Notes: generated by a model from the letters alone, not told the origin. A DNA stretch of 42,922 bases from Methanobrevibacter arboriphilus JCM 13429 = DSM 1125 (GCF_002072215.1 NZ_JXMW01000014.1:1-42922), one strand, 5' to 3'; numbered from the stretch's first letter, positions 18,705 through 28,654 are shown. Made by a program: numbers and translations.

Positions 18705-19919
18705 TTAATGCTTTAATTTTGATATTAAATGTTTAGAAAGCTTTTTTGATAATGCTAATATAGTTAAAATTGGTGGTGCTCCTGGTGCTTTTGGTAAAAC
18801 ACTGGCATCACTAACATATAATCCTTTAATCTTTGTTTCAAGATTCAAATCAACGATTTCTCCAATAGCTGCTGTTCCTCCTGGATGAGCTCCTCTAAGA
18901 TTTGTTGAAATGATAGATTTAGGATCAACTCCTGAATTTATTAAAATAGCCCCTGCAACAGCTGAACCTTCAGCTATAAATCTAACATCTTTTTCAGAGT
19001 TTTCTTTAATCACTTTACCATCCTTTATCTGCCCAAAACTATCATCAGGGATTTTAACCATAATACTAAAAATATCAGACTCTTCAACGTCTTTCTTTTT
19101 AAGTTCATTTGCAATAAAACTTGCATAATGTGGTGCAAGAATGTAATTTTCTCCTTTTATGAGGCTATTCATCTGAACTTCTTTATTAAATCCAATATCT
19201 TTAATTATCCCTCCTATCGTTACAAAAGGATCCACAAATAATTTTTTCCCAGCAGGTAAACCTAATTTTTGAAGTAATTTAGCTGTATTTATAGCTCCAG
19301 CAGATGATATGACTATATCTGAGAAGATTAATTCTTCTTCATTTTTTTTATTTTTAACAATAACTCCTTTGACTTTATTATCTTCTACAATTATTTCTAT
19401 AACCTCAGTATTATCTAGAAAAACAGCACCATTTTCAATTGCCTGATTTATAAATTCTATTGATGTCCATTTTGCATCTCTAGGGCAACCAAATGCACAT
19501 TTACCACAAGGTATGCATTTTTCATCTTTAATAAATTTCGGCATTTTTATAGGGTTTAGATTAAGTTTTTTTGATGTTTCAATAAATTTCCTATTACCTA
19601 TTCCAAAATGATCATCATCCATTTCATGAACTGATAATAATGTTTCTACCTCATTTAATTCTTCATATATTGAAATTCCCATATCTTCTAATTCTTTTTC
19701 AAGAACCCTAACACCATTTCCTGCAGAAACTGTTGTTGTTCCTCCTGTACAGCTTGTTTTTAAAATATCAACTTTGTTATCAGAAGGATCATAATATCTA
19801 AAAGCATCATTTAAATTTATGCTGGGACCTTTTTCGATTATCGTCACTGGAATATCATTTTTCGATAGTTCCATAGCTAGTATTCCACCACCTGCTCCAG
19901 ATCCAATAATAACAACCAT
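18705..19919 (-). CDS. GMC-type FAD oxidoreductase with a 4Fe-4S motif
   Basis: A 404-residue flavoprotein. The FAD-binding Rossmann motif is at the very start (VVIIGSGAGGGILAMEL). The GMC-type C-terminal signature GGTAAIGEIVDLNLETKI-KGLYVSDASVLPKAPG is near the end, so it belongs to the glucose-methanol-choline oxidoreductase class. An extra C-x2-C-x2-C-x3-CP motif (Cys135, 138, 141, 145; CIPCGKCAFGCPRD) looks like a 4Fe-4S site, suggesting electrons leave through ferredoxin-type carriers rather than oxygen, which suits an anaerobe. The substrate is unknown; geranylgeranyl-lipid or alcohol oxidation cannot be decided from the sequence. It has an ATG start with a weak GGGAAT site. It stands alone. 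Confidence 0.82.
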   Translation of the reverse strand: MVVIIGSGAGGGILAMELSKNDIPVTIIEKGPSINLNDAFRYYDPSDNKVDILKTSCTGGTTTVSAGNGVRVLEKELEDMGISIYEELNEVETLLSVHEMDDDHFGIGNRKFIETSKKLNLNPIKMPKFIKDEKCIPCGKCAFGCPRDAKWTSIEFINQAIENGAVFLDNTEVIEIIVEDNKVKGVIVKNKKNEEELIFSDIVISSAGAINTAKLLQKLGLPAGKKLFVDPFVTIGGIIKDIGFNKEVQMNSLIKGENYILAPHYASFIANELKKKDVEESDIFSIMVKIPDDSFGQIKDGKVIKENSEKDVRFIAEGSAVAGAILINSGVDPKSIISTNLRGAHPGGTAAIGEIVDLNLETKIKGLYVSDASVLPKAPGAPPILTILALSKKLSKHLISKLKH

Positions 19920-20460
19920 TTTATAATTCCCTGTTTTATTTTATAATGATTTTATAATAATTTTATAATATATTTTGTAAATATTTTTAAGTGTATTTAT
20001 TTTTTCAATGATTTTAATAATATATAATTTATACTTATTTTATTTTATCCTTATCTTAGCGGATATCTTATATTAATGTAATTTAATTTAAGATTATATT
20101 AAATTTATCAAATATAACCATGAATAAATTAGATTTATATTAAAATTTACTATATTAAGATTTAAATCTATATTAAAATTAAAATGAAATTATATTAAAT
20201 TATATTGATTATCTAAAATTATAATTATCTAAATTATACTAATTATATTAATTATTTCTAAAAATATCTGAAAAATAGCTATAATTTTATAAATAATATT
20301 TTTATAAGTAATACTCTTTTTAATACATTTATAATTAATAGTATTACTATGATTTTGTATAGTTATAAATATTTTATATAGTTCTTTATAAGTAAATATT
20401 CTATTATATTTTCTATTATATTTTTATTTTAGAATATTTTTTAAATAATATAAAAATAAA
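19920..20460. other. AT-rich spacer, no gene
   Basis: About 540 bp upstream of the GMC gene. Iterations of TATATTAAA-like words are present. No ORF with a ribosome site was seen on either strand. Confidence 0.55.
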
Positions 20461-20478
20461 AGTAGATTTTTATCTACT
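20461..20478 (-). terminator. hairpin terminator behind the 30-residue peptide gene
   Basis: A perfect 7-bp stem AGTAGAT with a 4-nt loop and ATCTACT. On the minus strand it is followed by a T-rich run, as in intrinsic terminators. It lies about 117 bp downstream of the small peptide gene. Confidence 0.55.
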
Positions 20479-20594
20479 AAATAAATGATATGTAAATGCA
20501 AGTATAATTATATTTATATAAAATATATTAAATGTAAATAATATTAATTAGCTATATTACATAATTTAATATACTATATTGGATAATTAAAAAC

Positions 20595-20687
20595 TTATTC
20601 TGCGTCCATCATTTCACCATAGGTGATTTCGATTTCGCAGCCTTTTGGACCACAACAGAAATGTTGTAAATCGAGTTCAATTTGCAT
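20595..20687 (-). CDS. 30-residue Cys-containing small protein
   Basis: A small ORF not resembling anything I recognise. The ATG at 20687 lies four bases behind a full GAGGTGA ribosome site (20692-20698). The peptide starts MQIELDLQHF, has a CCGPKGC core (Cys11, Cys12, Cys17) and ends in an acidic tail, GEMMDAE. The ORF is clearly richer in G+C than the flanking AT-only DNA, and its codons are ordinary for this genome. A TATA-like box lies about 55 bp upstream and a hairpin terminator downstream, so it looks like an independent transcription unit. The three cysteines suggest metal or cluster binding, or a modified peptide precursor; both are inference. Confidence 0.68.
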   Translation of the reverse strand: MQIELDLQHFCCGPKGCEIEITYGEMMDAE

Positions 20688-20691
20688 TTTT

Positions 20692-20752
20692 TCACCTCTT
20701 GTGTTAAATTTTGTGTTAATTTTATAAGATTTTAAGAATTTTATAAATGTAC
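20692..20752 (-). promoter_or_regulatory. promoter region of the small Cys peptide gene
   Basis: Read on the minus strand: a TATA-like TTTATAAAA at about 20739-20747, then an 11-12 bp word (TTAACACAAAA-like) repeated twice at 20699-20722, then the GAGGTGA ribosome site at 20692-20698. The doubled word could be a regulator site or a chance duplication. Confidence 0.5.
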
Positions 20753-21015
20753 TAAAATCAACACTTACATCTTTTTTTAAGTTATTATTAATATAAATAT
20801 TTTTTGTATTTTCACGAATTAATCTAAAAGTTAACCTAGAATAATTATACTTATCTAAAATAATAATACTATATTTTATTCAGATATCAGTTTAATATTA
20901 ATCTTATTGAATACTGAAATTATTAAATATCAATCATTAAATAACAATCATTAAATTATAATTACTAAGTCTGATAAATATCATATTCTGAATTTTACTT
21001 TTGTGGAATTCTTAA

Positions 21016-21531
21016 TCAATTATATTCACTAAACATTGTATTCTGTGAATATGATGTAAAGTTTATAACACTCATTATAAAGCTTCTAAAAATCAAATTT
21101 GGATAGGAATTATAATAGCTTTCATTTGCATCATAACTTTCAGAATTATTTAGATCAGTTTTATTTAGTTCAGAATTATTCAGTTCAGAATTATTTTGGT
21201 TGGTTGTTTCTTTAAAAACTTTCAAATAGGCTCTAGGTCCATTCCAATTTTTATCTTTTCCTGTAACTGCACAATAATCTGCTCCACAATGTGAACAGGT
21301 TAATTCTCCTTCATAGGTTCCTTTAGGATTAAATACTAGTGTTCCATCATGTCCACACAGGGGGCAATGATTTTCCCATGTTATTGTATAATCTTTGTAT
21401 GGCAAACTATTTTTTGCACTTGGTTTTGCAGTTACTGTAATTGTATCTGCTGCCACGGATGATATGGAAAGTAATGACATTATAATTATTAAGGAAATTC
21501 CTATAAAGAATTTTTTATTAGTAATCTTCAA
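21016..21531 (-). CDS. secreted zinc-ribbon protein
   Basis: A predicted exported 171-residue protein. The signal peptide (about residues 1-28) ends in SSVAAD. The next part has a five-cysteine zinc-ribbon-like block: CPLCGHDG (Cys56, Cys59), NPKGTYEGELTCSHCGADYC (Cys79, 82, 87). The same kind of block, preceded by TWEN, occurs in exported proteins of Methanobrevibacter relatives, some attached to cell-wall peptidase domains; here it stands alone. The C-terminal third has pentapeptide-like repeats (NSELN, NSELN, KTDLN) coded by a 15 bp tandem repeat at about 21139-21195. The start is TTG 21531 with GGAG (21541-21544) nine bases upstream. Its function is unknown. Confidence 0.75.
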   Translation of the reverse strand: MKITNKKFFIGISLIIIMSLLSISSVAADTITVTAKPSAKNSLPYKDYTITWENHCPLCGHDGTLVFNPKGTYEGELTCSHCGADYCAVTGKDKNWNGPRAYLKVFKETTNQNNSELNNSELNKTDLNNSESYDANESYYNSYPNLIFRSFIMSVINFTSYSQNTMFSEYN

Positions 21532-21544
21532 AGTTTTATACTCC

Positions 21545-21931
21545 TTTTTAGTATTTTGTAAATTGAATCTTGAGTTAAATTGTTTATTTTAAAATTGTTT
21601 ATTAATTAAATCATATCTAATTAAATTAGTTTTAATTAAACTATTTCTAATTAGATCAGTTCTATTTTCTAATTAAATCATATCTGATTAAATTAGTTTT
21701 AATTTAATTATTTCTAATTAAATCATTTTTAAATGATATATTCCTAATTATCTTGATTATATCTTTTTGTTCTATTTTTTATTCTATTTTTTATCATATC
21801 TTTTTAAAAAATTGTTTTTAACTTCTAAAAAGTATATAATTTATTAGGAGCTATTTTTAACATTATTATTCATCTACCAATCAAATTAAAAAATAATTTT
21901 AATATTTATTTCTCAATTTTTTCTGGATTTT
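21545..21931. other. spacer with TAATTAAATCA repeats
   Basis: About 390 bp. Positions 21595-21740 iterate a 22-28 bp unit containing CTAATTAAATTAGTTTTAA-like words (five to six decayed copies). The remainder is AT-rich. No gene was found. Confidence 0.6.
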
Positions 21932-22006
21932 TTATTTTTGGTTTAGTTTAAATTCTTCTGTGATTTTTAAACCAGGTTCTGCCACGATTTTTATTAATTT
22001 TGTCAT
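21932..22006 (-). CDS. 24-residue small protein
   Basis: A small ORF with an ATG at 22006 seven bases behind a GGAGG site (22014-22018). The peptide begins MTKLIKIVAEPG and ends EEFKLNQK: mixed charge, no cysteine and no membrane segment. The ORF is richer in G+C than its flanks. I do not recognise it. The strong ribosome site in an otherwise AT-only stretch is the main argument. It could be a real small protein, a leader peptide or the remnant start of a lost gene. Confidence 0.45.
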   Translation of the reverse strand: MTKLIKIVAEPGLKITEEFKLNQK

Positions 22007-22479
22007 AATATCGCCTCCATCATGACAATAATAGATAAATATTATTTTTTAAGTATTTTAATCTATTTTTTTGTTTTTTTCTATTTTATTCAACAAATCT
22101 CTTTATTTTAAATAAATTTGATTATTATTTTAATTAATTTGGATATATAATATCATAATTTTGAAAAATTTTTAAAAAAACATTTTCCTTGTTTAATATA
22201 TTATAATAAGTTATAACTTATCTTTAATTATTCATTTAAGCTCATATTTTCGTTTACTTATTTTTAATTATAAAACATGATATTTAAATGTTCCTCTAAA
22301 AACTCTAATAATTCCTTAATTTAACTTATAACTTATACTTTAGGTTTTGTTTATTGTTATGGGCAATATTATTTAATTTTAAAAATTCACAAAAATATTA
22401 TATTATAATAAATTTTAAAAATAAAGTATTGCTCTCGAGTAAAATATAATTTTAAAATACTTTTAGAATAATTTATAGT

Positions 22480-22955
22480 TTTAAAATAAAATTCAGTTTT
22501 AGAATAGAATTTAATTATAAAATAAATGGCATAGAATAGATTTTATGGAATAGGTGTAGAATAAATGTTATGGAATAAATGGTGTAGAATAGATTGTATA
22601 TAGAATAAATCGTAATTTCAGAATAGAATTAATTTTAAAATAAAATTAACTTTAAAATAGTATATTAAAAATAATAAAAGAAAATATAATTTAACTTTTT
22701 AATCATAGTTTTTTATTTTATTGTAGTTTTTTTATTTTATAATTACAGAATTTATAGAAAATTTCTTATGTTTTGAATTGGAAATAATATTGTATCTGAT
22801 TATATTAAGGATATTACTTATTATTAAAATATACCTAATTATTATTATAAATATATCATTTATTTATAGATATGTTAAAATATTATAAGAAATATTACAA
22901 ATTTAAGTATTACAAATTTAAATATCACAAATATAAGTATCACAAATTTAATATT
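22480..22955. repeat. two decayed tandem-repeat tracts upstream of tldD
   Basis: Tract one (about 22480-22670) iterates TAGAATAAAT or TTTAGAATAGAAT words at 15-25 bp spacing. Tract two (about 22890-22955) has four copies of a 16 bp unit close to TATTACAAATTTAAG. The region from 22019 to 23063 holds no gene I can support. Confidence 0.65.
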
Positions 22956-23075
22956 AAAAATTTAAAATATTATATGATTAAAATTTAAAATTTAAAATAA
23001 AAAAGTGTATTAAGTTAACTAATCATTATATAGTTAGAAATCATTTAATGGAATTATTTATCCAAGGTGGAAAAT

Positions 23076-24446
23076 ATGGAAGAAAATTTAGATTATTTTA
23101 TAAAAACTATTGATAATATTACTTTAAAAGCTGATTATGTTGATATAAAAGCTTCTAAAGGAAATAATACTAACATTATTATGAAAGATAATAAAATTCA
23201 GGAAGTTAATACTGGAATTGATATTGGGGCTAGAATCAGAGTTTTAAAAAATGGAGCATGGGGTTTTGCATTTACCAATGATTTGAATAAATTAGATGAA
23301 ATAGCTAAAACTGCAATCAAATTATCAAATGTTCTCAATGGAGATGTAGAATTAGCTGAAGCTGAAATTGTTGAAGATAATGTTAAAACTCCTAGGAAAA
23401 TTCCATTTAGTGATGTCACTATTGAAGATAAAAAAGAAATAATAACTGATGCAAGTAAAGCTGCAACTTTAGGCAATGTATCAAGTACTACTGTTAGCTA
23501 TTCTGATAGTGAATCAAAGTCTGTATTTGTTAATAGTGAAGGTAGTTCTATTTCAATGGATGAAACTCGTGTAGGATTATTTTTGAATGCAGCTGCATCT
23601 TCTGGAGATATTATTCAATTTGGCCATGGTAGTATTGGTGGTGCAAAAGGATTTGAAGCTTTAAAGGATCAAGATATTGAAAAATTTGGTAGAAACATAG
23701 GTGAAAAAGCAAATAGGCTTTTAAAGGCTAATACTCCTCCTTCTGGTAATTTTTCTATAGTGGCTGATAATGAATTAACTGGAGTTTTTATACATGAAGC
23801 ATTAGGTCATGCAGTTGAAGCTGATTTAATTCTTCAAAATGATTCTATATTAAAAGGTAAATTGAATCAGAAAATTGGTTCAGATATTGTAAACATTATT
23901 GATGATGCAAGTGATATGAGTGGTTTTGGTTATTATGCTTATGATGGAGAAGGGATTAAAACTAAGAAGAATCAGCTTGTAAAAAATGGTGAACTAGTAT
24001 CTTTACTTAGTTCAAGAGAATCAGCATCAAAGTTAGATATGAAATCATCTGGAAATGCAAGATCAATAATCAGTGAACAACCTATAGTAAGAATGAGCAA
24101 TACTTATTTAGAACCTGGAGATATGAGTTTTGAAGAGTTAACTGAAGATATTTCTGATGGAATATATCTTAAAGGTTCAAGAGGAGGACAAGTTGATACT
24201 GGAAAAGGAATTTTCCAATTCAATGCTGCTGAATCCTTTAAAATTGAAAATGGTGAAATTACTGACCCTCTTAGAGATGTTTCACTTTCAGGTAATGTAT
24301 TGGAAACTTTAAAAAATGTTGATGCAATTGGTAGTGATTTTAAACTAGGAATTGGATTTTGTGGAAAATCTGGACAAGTTGCTCCAGTTGGTGATGGTGG
24401 TCCTCATACAAAAATTTTAAATGCTACAGTTGGAGGCAGTAGCTGA
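23076..24446 (+). CDS. tldD: TldD-type metalloprotease subunit
   Basis: A member of the TldD/PmbA family of cytosolic zinc proteases. With a TldE/PmbA partner it degrades small unfolded or modified peptides. The zinc motif HEALGH (His240, Glu241, His245) is intact, in [13 protein letters not shown], which marks this as the catalytic TldD-type subunit rather than the inactive partner. [12 protein letters not shown] and GFCGKSGQ near the C-terminus are also family-typical. The length is 457 residues. The start used is ATG 23076, five bases behind AGGTGG. The in-frame GTG at 23067 overlaps that ribosome site. The partner tldE is not adjacent in this window. Confidence 0.92.
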   Translation: MEENLDYFIKTIDNITLKADYVDIKASKGNNTNIIMKDNKIQEVNTGIDIGARIRVLKNGAWGFAFTNDLNKLDEIAKTAIKLSNVLNGDVELAEAEIVEDNVKTPRKIPFSDVTIEDKKEIITDASKAATLGNVSSTTVSYSDSESKSVFVNSEGSSISMDETRVGLFLNAAASSGDIIQFGHGSIGGAKGFEALKDQDIEKFGRNIGEKANRLLKANTPPSGNFSIVADNELTGVFIHEALGHAVEADLILQNDSILKGKLNQKIGSDIVNIIDDASDMSGFGYYAYDGEGIKTKKNQLVKNGELVSLLSSRESASKLDMKSSGNARSIISEQPIVRMSNTYLEPGDMSFEELTEDISDGIYLKGSRGGQVDTGKGIFQFNAAESFKIENGEITDPLRDVSLSGNVLETLKNVDAIGSDFKLGIGFCGKSGQVAPVGDGGPHTKILNATVGGSS

Positions 24447-24449
24447 TAT

Positions 24450-24560
24450 TCTAATTTAATTCTAATATAATCCTAATATAACTTTAATTTAATTCTAATT
24501 TAACCTTATTTAACCCTATTTAATCTTATTTAATCCTAATTTAATTCTAATTTCATTATT
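24450..24560. repeat. tandem repeat, about 11-12 bp unit
   Basis: Nine or so imperfect copies of CTAATTTAATT or CTTATTTAATC fill the 139 bp spacer between tldD and the AMMECR1 gene. The GAGGGGG ribosome site at 24571-24577 lies just behind. Confidence 0.8.
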
Positions 24561-24585
24561 AGATTTTTATGAGGGGGTTGTATAT

Positions 24586-25146
24586 ATGTTAAGTGATGAT
24601 GATGGAAAATATTTAATAAAAATAGCTAAATTAGCTATTGAAAATTATTTAGAAAATGGAAAGAAAATTAATGTTCCGGAAGATTGTCCTGAACATTTAA
24701 AAGAAAAATTAGGGGTCTTTGTAACTTTAAATAGAAATAAAGAACTTCGAGGATGTATTGGATATCCTGAACCAATAGCTCCTCTTATAGATGCAACAAT
24801 TGATGTAGCTATTTCTGCAGCTGTAAATGATCCAAGATTTCCTAAATTAACTAGTGAGGAATTGAAATATATAGAATTAGAAGTAACTGTTTTAACAAAA
24901 CCAGAGCTTTTAGAGGTATCTGATCCTTTTAATTATTCTAATGAGATACTCATTGGTCGAGATGGATTAATAATTGAAAAAGGCTTTAATAAAGGTTTAC
25001 TTTTACCACAAGTTGCAACTGAATACAATATGGATAGTGAGACTTTTTTAGCTAATACATGTATCAAAGCAGGTTTATCTTCAGATTGTTGGAATTCAAA
25101 GGAAACAAAAGTTTACACTTTTCAGGGGCAAATCTTCAAGGAATAA
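24586..25146 (+). CDS. AMMECR1 family protein
   Basis: A 186-residue AMMECR1-domain protein, the AmmeMemoRadiSam system protein A group. The signature ELRGCIGYPEPIAPL is present, followed by DVAISAAVNDPRFPKL and IEVTVLTKPELLEV-like strands and the C-terminal GLLLPQVATEY. The biochemical role is unknown across the family; linked genes elsewhere include radical SAM and Memo proteins, which are not here. The ATG start is preceded by a strong GAGGGGG. It probably lies in the same direction and possibly the same transcript as tldD, 139 bp upstream. Confidence 0.92.
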   Translation: MLSDDDGKYLIKIAKLAIENYLENGKKINVPEDCPEHLKEKLGVFVTLNRNKELRGCIGYPEPIAPLIDATIDVAISAAVNDPRFPKLTSEELKYIELEVTVLTKPELLEVSDPFNYSNEILIGRDGLIIEKGFNKGLLLPQVATEYNMDSETFLANTCIKAGLSSDCWNSKETKVYTFQGQIFKE

Positions 25147-25543
25147 TCAATAATTTAGTATGTTATTAATATTCTACTAATTATTTTACAAATTATTTTA
25201 TTAAATTTATTATTTAATTTATTAATTTTATTAATCATCTTATTAATTATTTTATTAATTTCATTATTCATCATATTAGTTTGTTATTTATTTTATTGAC
25301 TTTATTAATTATCTTATTAATTTTATTATTAATTATTTTATTAATTTTATTATTTATTTTATTATTATATTAAAAATATTTTTAATATTATAGAAAATCT
25401 TTATTAAGGTAGTTAAATAAAGATAATTAATACTTTATTAAATATTATTCTGTTTTTATCAATAATTTTTATTAATAAAATTAAAAAAGAATTTTTATGA
25501 AAGAATTTTTATTATTTACAATTTATATATTTAGGTTAATATT
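25147..25543. other. AT-rich spacer with TTATTAATTTTATTAAT iterations
   Basis: About 400 bp. Positions 25185-25370 are built of 12-18 bp words of the TTTTATTAATTA kind. No gene or stable hairpin was seen. AGGT at 25534-25537 is the ribosome site of the GTPase gene. Confidence 0.6.
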
Positions 25544-26614
25544 ATGATGATTCCAACTATTCCTACTCCTGATGAACTTTTAGATAAAGGATTTAGAAGA
25601 GGAAAAAAAGCAGCAGATTTAGCTAGGACTTCAAAAATTCCAAGACATTTGAAATCTAAAAGAATTGAGGAAACAAGAGTTATTACAGCTTGTCAAGTAA
25701 TTAAAGATAGAATTAAGATGATTTTAGATAGGGTTCCTAATATTGAAACACTTCCTGAATTTTATCAAGATTATATTGATATTACTGTTGGTGTGGATGA
25801 TATGAAAAAGGCACTTGGTGCTTTAAATTGGTCTTATGGTATTATAACTCAACTTGAAAAAGATTATTCCAGTAGAATTCGTAGATCTTCTCCTGAAAAA
25901 GCTTCAACACTTCAAAAACAAGCATATGGAAGAATTGCTTCTGTTGTTAATAAAATTAAAAAAGATCTTGATTTTTTAGATTTTGCCAAAGCTAATCTTA
26001 GAAACATGCCTACCATAGACTTTGAAGCTACTACAATTGTAATAGCTGGGTTTCCGAATGTAGGAAAATCTACTTTACTTCGTCAAATTACTGATGCTAC
26101 TCCAGAGGTAGCTAACTACCCTTTCACAACTAAAGGGATCCAAATAGGACATCTTGAAAGAAATTGGAAAAAAATTCAGATTATTGATACTCCAGGGCTT
26201 CTTGATAGACCAATTTTAGATATGAATGAAATTGAACTAAATGCTATGGTGGCTCTTGAACATTTAGCTGATGCTATTTTCTTTATTATTGATGTTTCAG
26301 AAACTTGTGGTTTCTCTATAGAAAGTCAATTTAATCTTTCTTATGAAATTAAAAGGATTTTTGATGTTCCAATGGTTTATCTTTTTAATAAGATAGATAT
26401 TGCTGATGTGAATAAAGATACTAATGATAAATCCAAATTTGAGTCAGATGAATCTGAGTCAGATATTAGCTATTTAAGTAGTTATTTAGAGGAAACTGAT
26501 GATTATTTGTTTATCTCTGCTTATGAAGGTAAAGGTATTGAAGATATAATTTCTAAATTGTCTAGTGTAAGAAAAATAGAAAGAAATAAAAATGAAGATA
26601 TGGAATTCTATTGA
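25544..26614 (+). CDS. NOG1-like GTPase (OBG/HflX-type superfamily)
   Basis: A ribosome-assembly type GTPase. The N-terminal NOG1 helical domain spans residues about 1-160 ([34 protein letters not shown]). The G domain has G1 GFPNVGKST at 169-177, G3 [10 protein letters not shown]4 NKID and a G5-like SAYEGKG. The archaeal members are about 330-340 residues; this one has 356. The extra is an acidic Asp/Glu/Ser/Lys-rich stretch right after NKID (about residues 288-320). By family it should act in 50S ribosomal subunit maturation. ATG 25544 is used; an immediate second ATG at 25547 is possible. Confidence 0.92.
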   Translation: MMIPTIPTPDELLDKGFRRGKKAADLARTSKIPRHLKSKRIEETRVITACQVIKDRIKMILDRVPNIETLPEFYQDYIDITVGVDDMKKALGALNWSYGIITQLEKDYSSRIRRSSPEKASTLQKQAYGRIASVVNKIKKDLDFLDFAKANLRNMPTIDFEATTIVIAGFPNVGKSTLLRQITDATPEVANYPFTTKGIQIGHLERNWKKIQIIDTPGLLDRPILDMNEIELNAMVALEHLADAIFFIIDVSETCGFSIESQFNLSYEIKRIFDVPMVYLFNKIDIADVNKDTNDKSKFESDESESDISYLSSYLEETDDYLFISAYEGKGIEDIISKLSSVRKIERNKNEDMEFY

Positions 26615-26751
26615 TCTATTTTTTATATTAATATTATTTTTAAACTCTTTTCTATTTTATATTAAATATTATTTTTTAAATTTTTTTCTAACCAAAAGTT
26701 ATAATAATGACTTAGACTAAACATACTACAATAATAGAAATAAGCTATTGA

Positions 26752-26793
26752 TTTATATATTATGAAAAATTTATAATTTAAGCTTATTAGGAG
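26752..26793 (+). promoter_or_regulatory. promoter of the small heat-shock gene
   Basis: A good archaeal TATA box TTTATATAT at 26752-26760 and a GGAG ribosome site at 26790-26793, before the ATG at 26801. Transcription would start near 26780, giving a short leader. Confidence 0.6.
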
Positions 26794-26800
26794 ATTAAAT

Positions 26801-27328
26801 ATGTCTGAAAAACCTAAACTTGATAAAGAGAAGTATGATGAAATTGCAGGAAAAGTAGACAAACATGTAGAGAAAGGAAAAAATGTTGCTGGAAGAATGG
26901 CTAATGATTTTGGAAAAACAATGGATGATATTCTTGTAAATCTCAAATCCTTTCAAAAAGACTTTGATAGTAAAATAAGTGAATATAAAGAAACTGTTCC
27001 AAGCAAAATAGACCTTGATTTAATAGATTCTGCAGATACTTTTTATGTGAAAGTAAATCTTCCTGGAGTAGAAAAAGACGAGATTGATGTAGAAATTGTT
27101 GATAAAGATTTAACTATAACTGCTTTCTTCGGAGACAAATCTGAAGAAGCTTGTGATGGAGATTGTCAATTTTTAATTAAAGGAAGAACTTATGGTCCAG
27201 CCAGAAGAACTATTTCTTTACCAAATAAGGTAAAAATGGATGATTCAAAAGCAGAATTTAGCAATGGCGTTCTTTTCTTAGAACTTCCAAAAGTTGAAGT
27301 TAAAAAGTTAAAAATGGATATTAAATAG
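26801..27328 (+). CDS. Hsp20 / small heat-shock protein
   Basis: An ATP-independent chaperone. The alpha-crystallin domain runs from about residue 68 to 165 (SADTFYVKVNLPGVEKDEID ... RTISLPNKVKMDDSKAEFSN ... GVLFLELPKV). The N-terminal 65 residues are charged and helical (KVDKHVEKGKNVAGRMAND), longer and more polar than in many sHSPs. The C-terminus lacks a clear I-x-I motif. A CDGDC pair in the loop before the dimerisation strand is unusual and could bind metal or sense redox. It has its own TATA box and GGAG site. It is convergent with the SIS-domain gene. Confidence 0.9.
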   Translation: MSEKPKLDKEKYDEIAGKVDKHVEKGKNVAGRMANDFGKTMDDILVNLKSFQKDFDSKISEYKETVPSKIDLDLIDSADTFYVKVNLPGVEKDEIDVEIVDKDLTITAFFGDKSEEACDGDCQFLIKGRTYGPARRTISLPNKVKMDDSKAEFSNGVLFLELPKVEVKKLKMDIK

Positions 27329-27381
27329 TTATATTCTTTTTAATTTCTTATTTTTATTTTTTATAATTATTTTAATATTTA

Positions 27382-28389
27382 TTATTCATATCTTACTTTA
27401 CCTATATGTCTAGTACTTCCAGGATCCTCACCATTATAATGTGCTAAGTAAAAGACAAACCATTCAAGAGGTATTACGAGTATAAATGGGGATAATAGAT
27501 TATTTATATTAGAATAATCTTGCATTCTATAAACTAAAGTTTTAACTCCTATTTTTTCACAAAAATCAATTGCTTTTTGAGTTATTTCATCTGATGGATA
27601 TTGTGAATCTAATATAATAATTGGAACATCTTTTTCAGCCCTTTCTATTAATCCATGTCTAAATTCTGATGAATATAATGGGCAAGAATGTTTTAAAGCA
27701 CCTTCCATTAACATTGTCATAGCTAATTTATAAGCTAATCCAAAATTCGGACCACTACCTAGTGCATAGAATATTTCTTCATCTTTAAGTTTATATGCTA
27801 ATTTTTTATTTTCTTCTTCAGTATCTTCAATAATCTTTTCCATTAGATCTGGGATTGATTTAAGTTCTTTTAGAAGTTCATCAGTTTTTTCATAGTCTGA
27901 AGCTGAAAATAATATGTAATATAATGTAGATAATTGAGTAACATAAGTTTTGGTCCCTAAAATAGCTTCTTCTCTTCCACACTGTGTAACTACTGAATAT
28001 TTTGCTTCTTTTATCATTGAACTATCTTTTTCATTAGATATGGCTATTGTATGGAGTCCTAATTCATTAGCTCTTCTAAGAGCGGCTAGTGTATCTGCTG
28101 TTTCACCAGACTGAGATGTAAATATAGCTGCTGAATTTTCCCCATCTATTTTTTTATTATAATAAAATTCATATCCTGTAAAAACATCGATATTTAAGTT
28201 AGTTACCATTTCAAGAGCATCTTTTGCTGTATAAGCTGTTGATAAAGAACTTCCACAACCAACTAAATAAATACGATCAACTTTAGATAACTTATTAGCT
28301 ATTTTTTCCATATTTTTTAATTCTGTTTCGAATGTTTTTCTAATTGAATCAGGTTGTTCGAATAGTTCACTATACATTTTGTATTTCAT
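27382..28389 (-). CDS. double SIS-domain sugar isomerase/deaminase (GlmS-C/AgaS-like)
   Basis: A 335-residue protein with two SIS domains and no glutaminase domain. The first SIS domain has [20 protein letters not shown] and the sugar-phosphate loop [15 protein letters not shown] (residues about 90-104). The second has [20 protein letters not shown] and the [20 protein letters not shown] stretch with a likely catalytic Glu. It resembles the isomerase half of GlmS, archaeal glucosamine-6-phosphate deaminase and AgaS-like enzymes, so it acts on a phosphorylated amino sugar; which one cannot be told. ATG 28389 is chosen because TTGGAG sits six bases before it. The TTG of that site (28401) is in frame but is the ribosome site itself. 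Confidence 0.85.
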   Translation of the reverse strand: MKYKMYSELFEQPDSIRKTFETELKNMEKIANKLSKVDRIYLVGCGSSLSTAYTAKDALEMVTNLNIDVFTGYEFYYNKKIDGENSAAIFTSQSGETADTLAALRRANELGLHTIAISNEKDSSMIKEAKYSVVTQCGREEAILGTKTYVTQLSTLYYILFSASDYEKTDELLKELKSIPDLMEKIIEDTEEENKKLAYKLKDEEIFYALGSGPNFGLAYKLAMTMLMEGALKHSCPLYSSEFRHGLIERAEKDVPIIILDSQYPSDEITQKAIDFCEKIGVKTLVYRMQDYSNINNLLSPFILVIPLEWFVFYLAHYNGEDPGSTRHIGKVRYE

Positions 28390-28654
28390 TTGTATCTCCA
28401 ACTGATTTGATGTTTTTAAGTTTTTTATCTTAAATAGTTTTATTGATTATCCTATTTAAACTTTAAGATAATTATCGCATTTATTAATATTTATAAGTCA
28501 ATTATAAAAGTATTATAAATTATTTTAAATTTATAAATTCATTTTATTAAAGTAATTTTATTAATAATTGTGGAAATTTTTTATTTTTTATTTCTATTTT
28601 TAATTTTCTATTTAATAATTAAAATTAAATAGTTGATAGATATAAAATAAGTTC

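Noticed and set aside
22256-22325. Minus-strand coding-like stretch (KELLEFLEEHLNIM) near 22290
   Set aside because: No start codon or ribosome site, and in-frame stops lie directly upstream. It may be a chance run or an old remnant; it cannot be supported as a gene or pseudogene.
22356-22436. GGGCAATA ... TATTGCTC inverted words about 55 bp apart
   Set aside because: Arms of seven to eight with one mismatch and a long AT loop are within chance expectation for this spacer.
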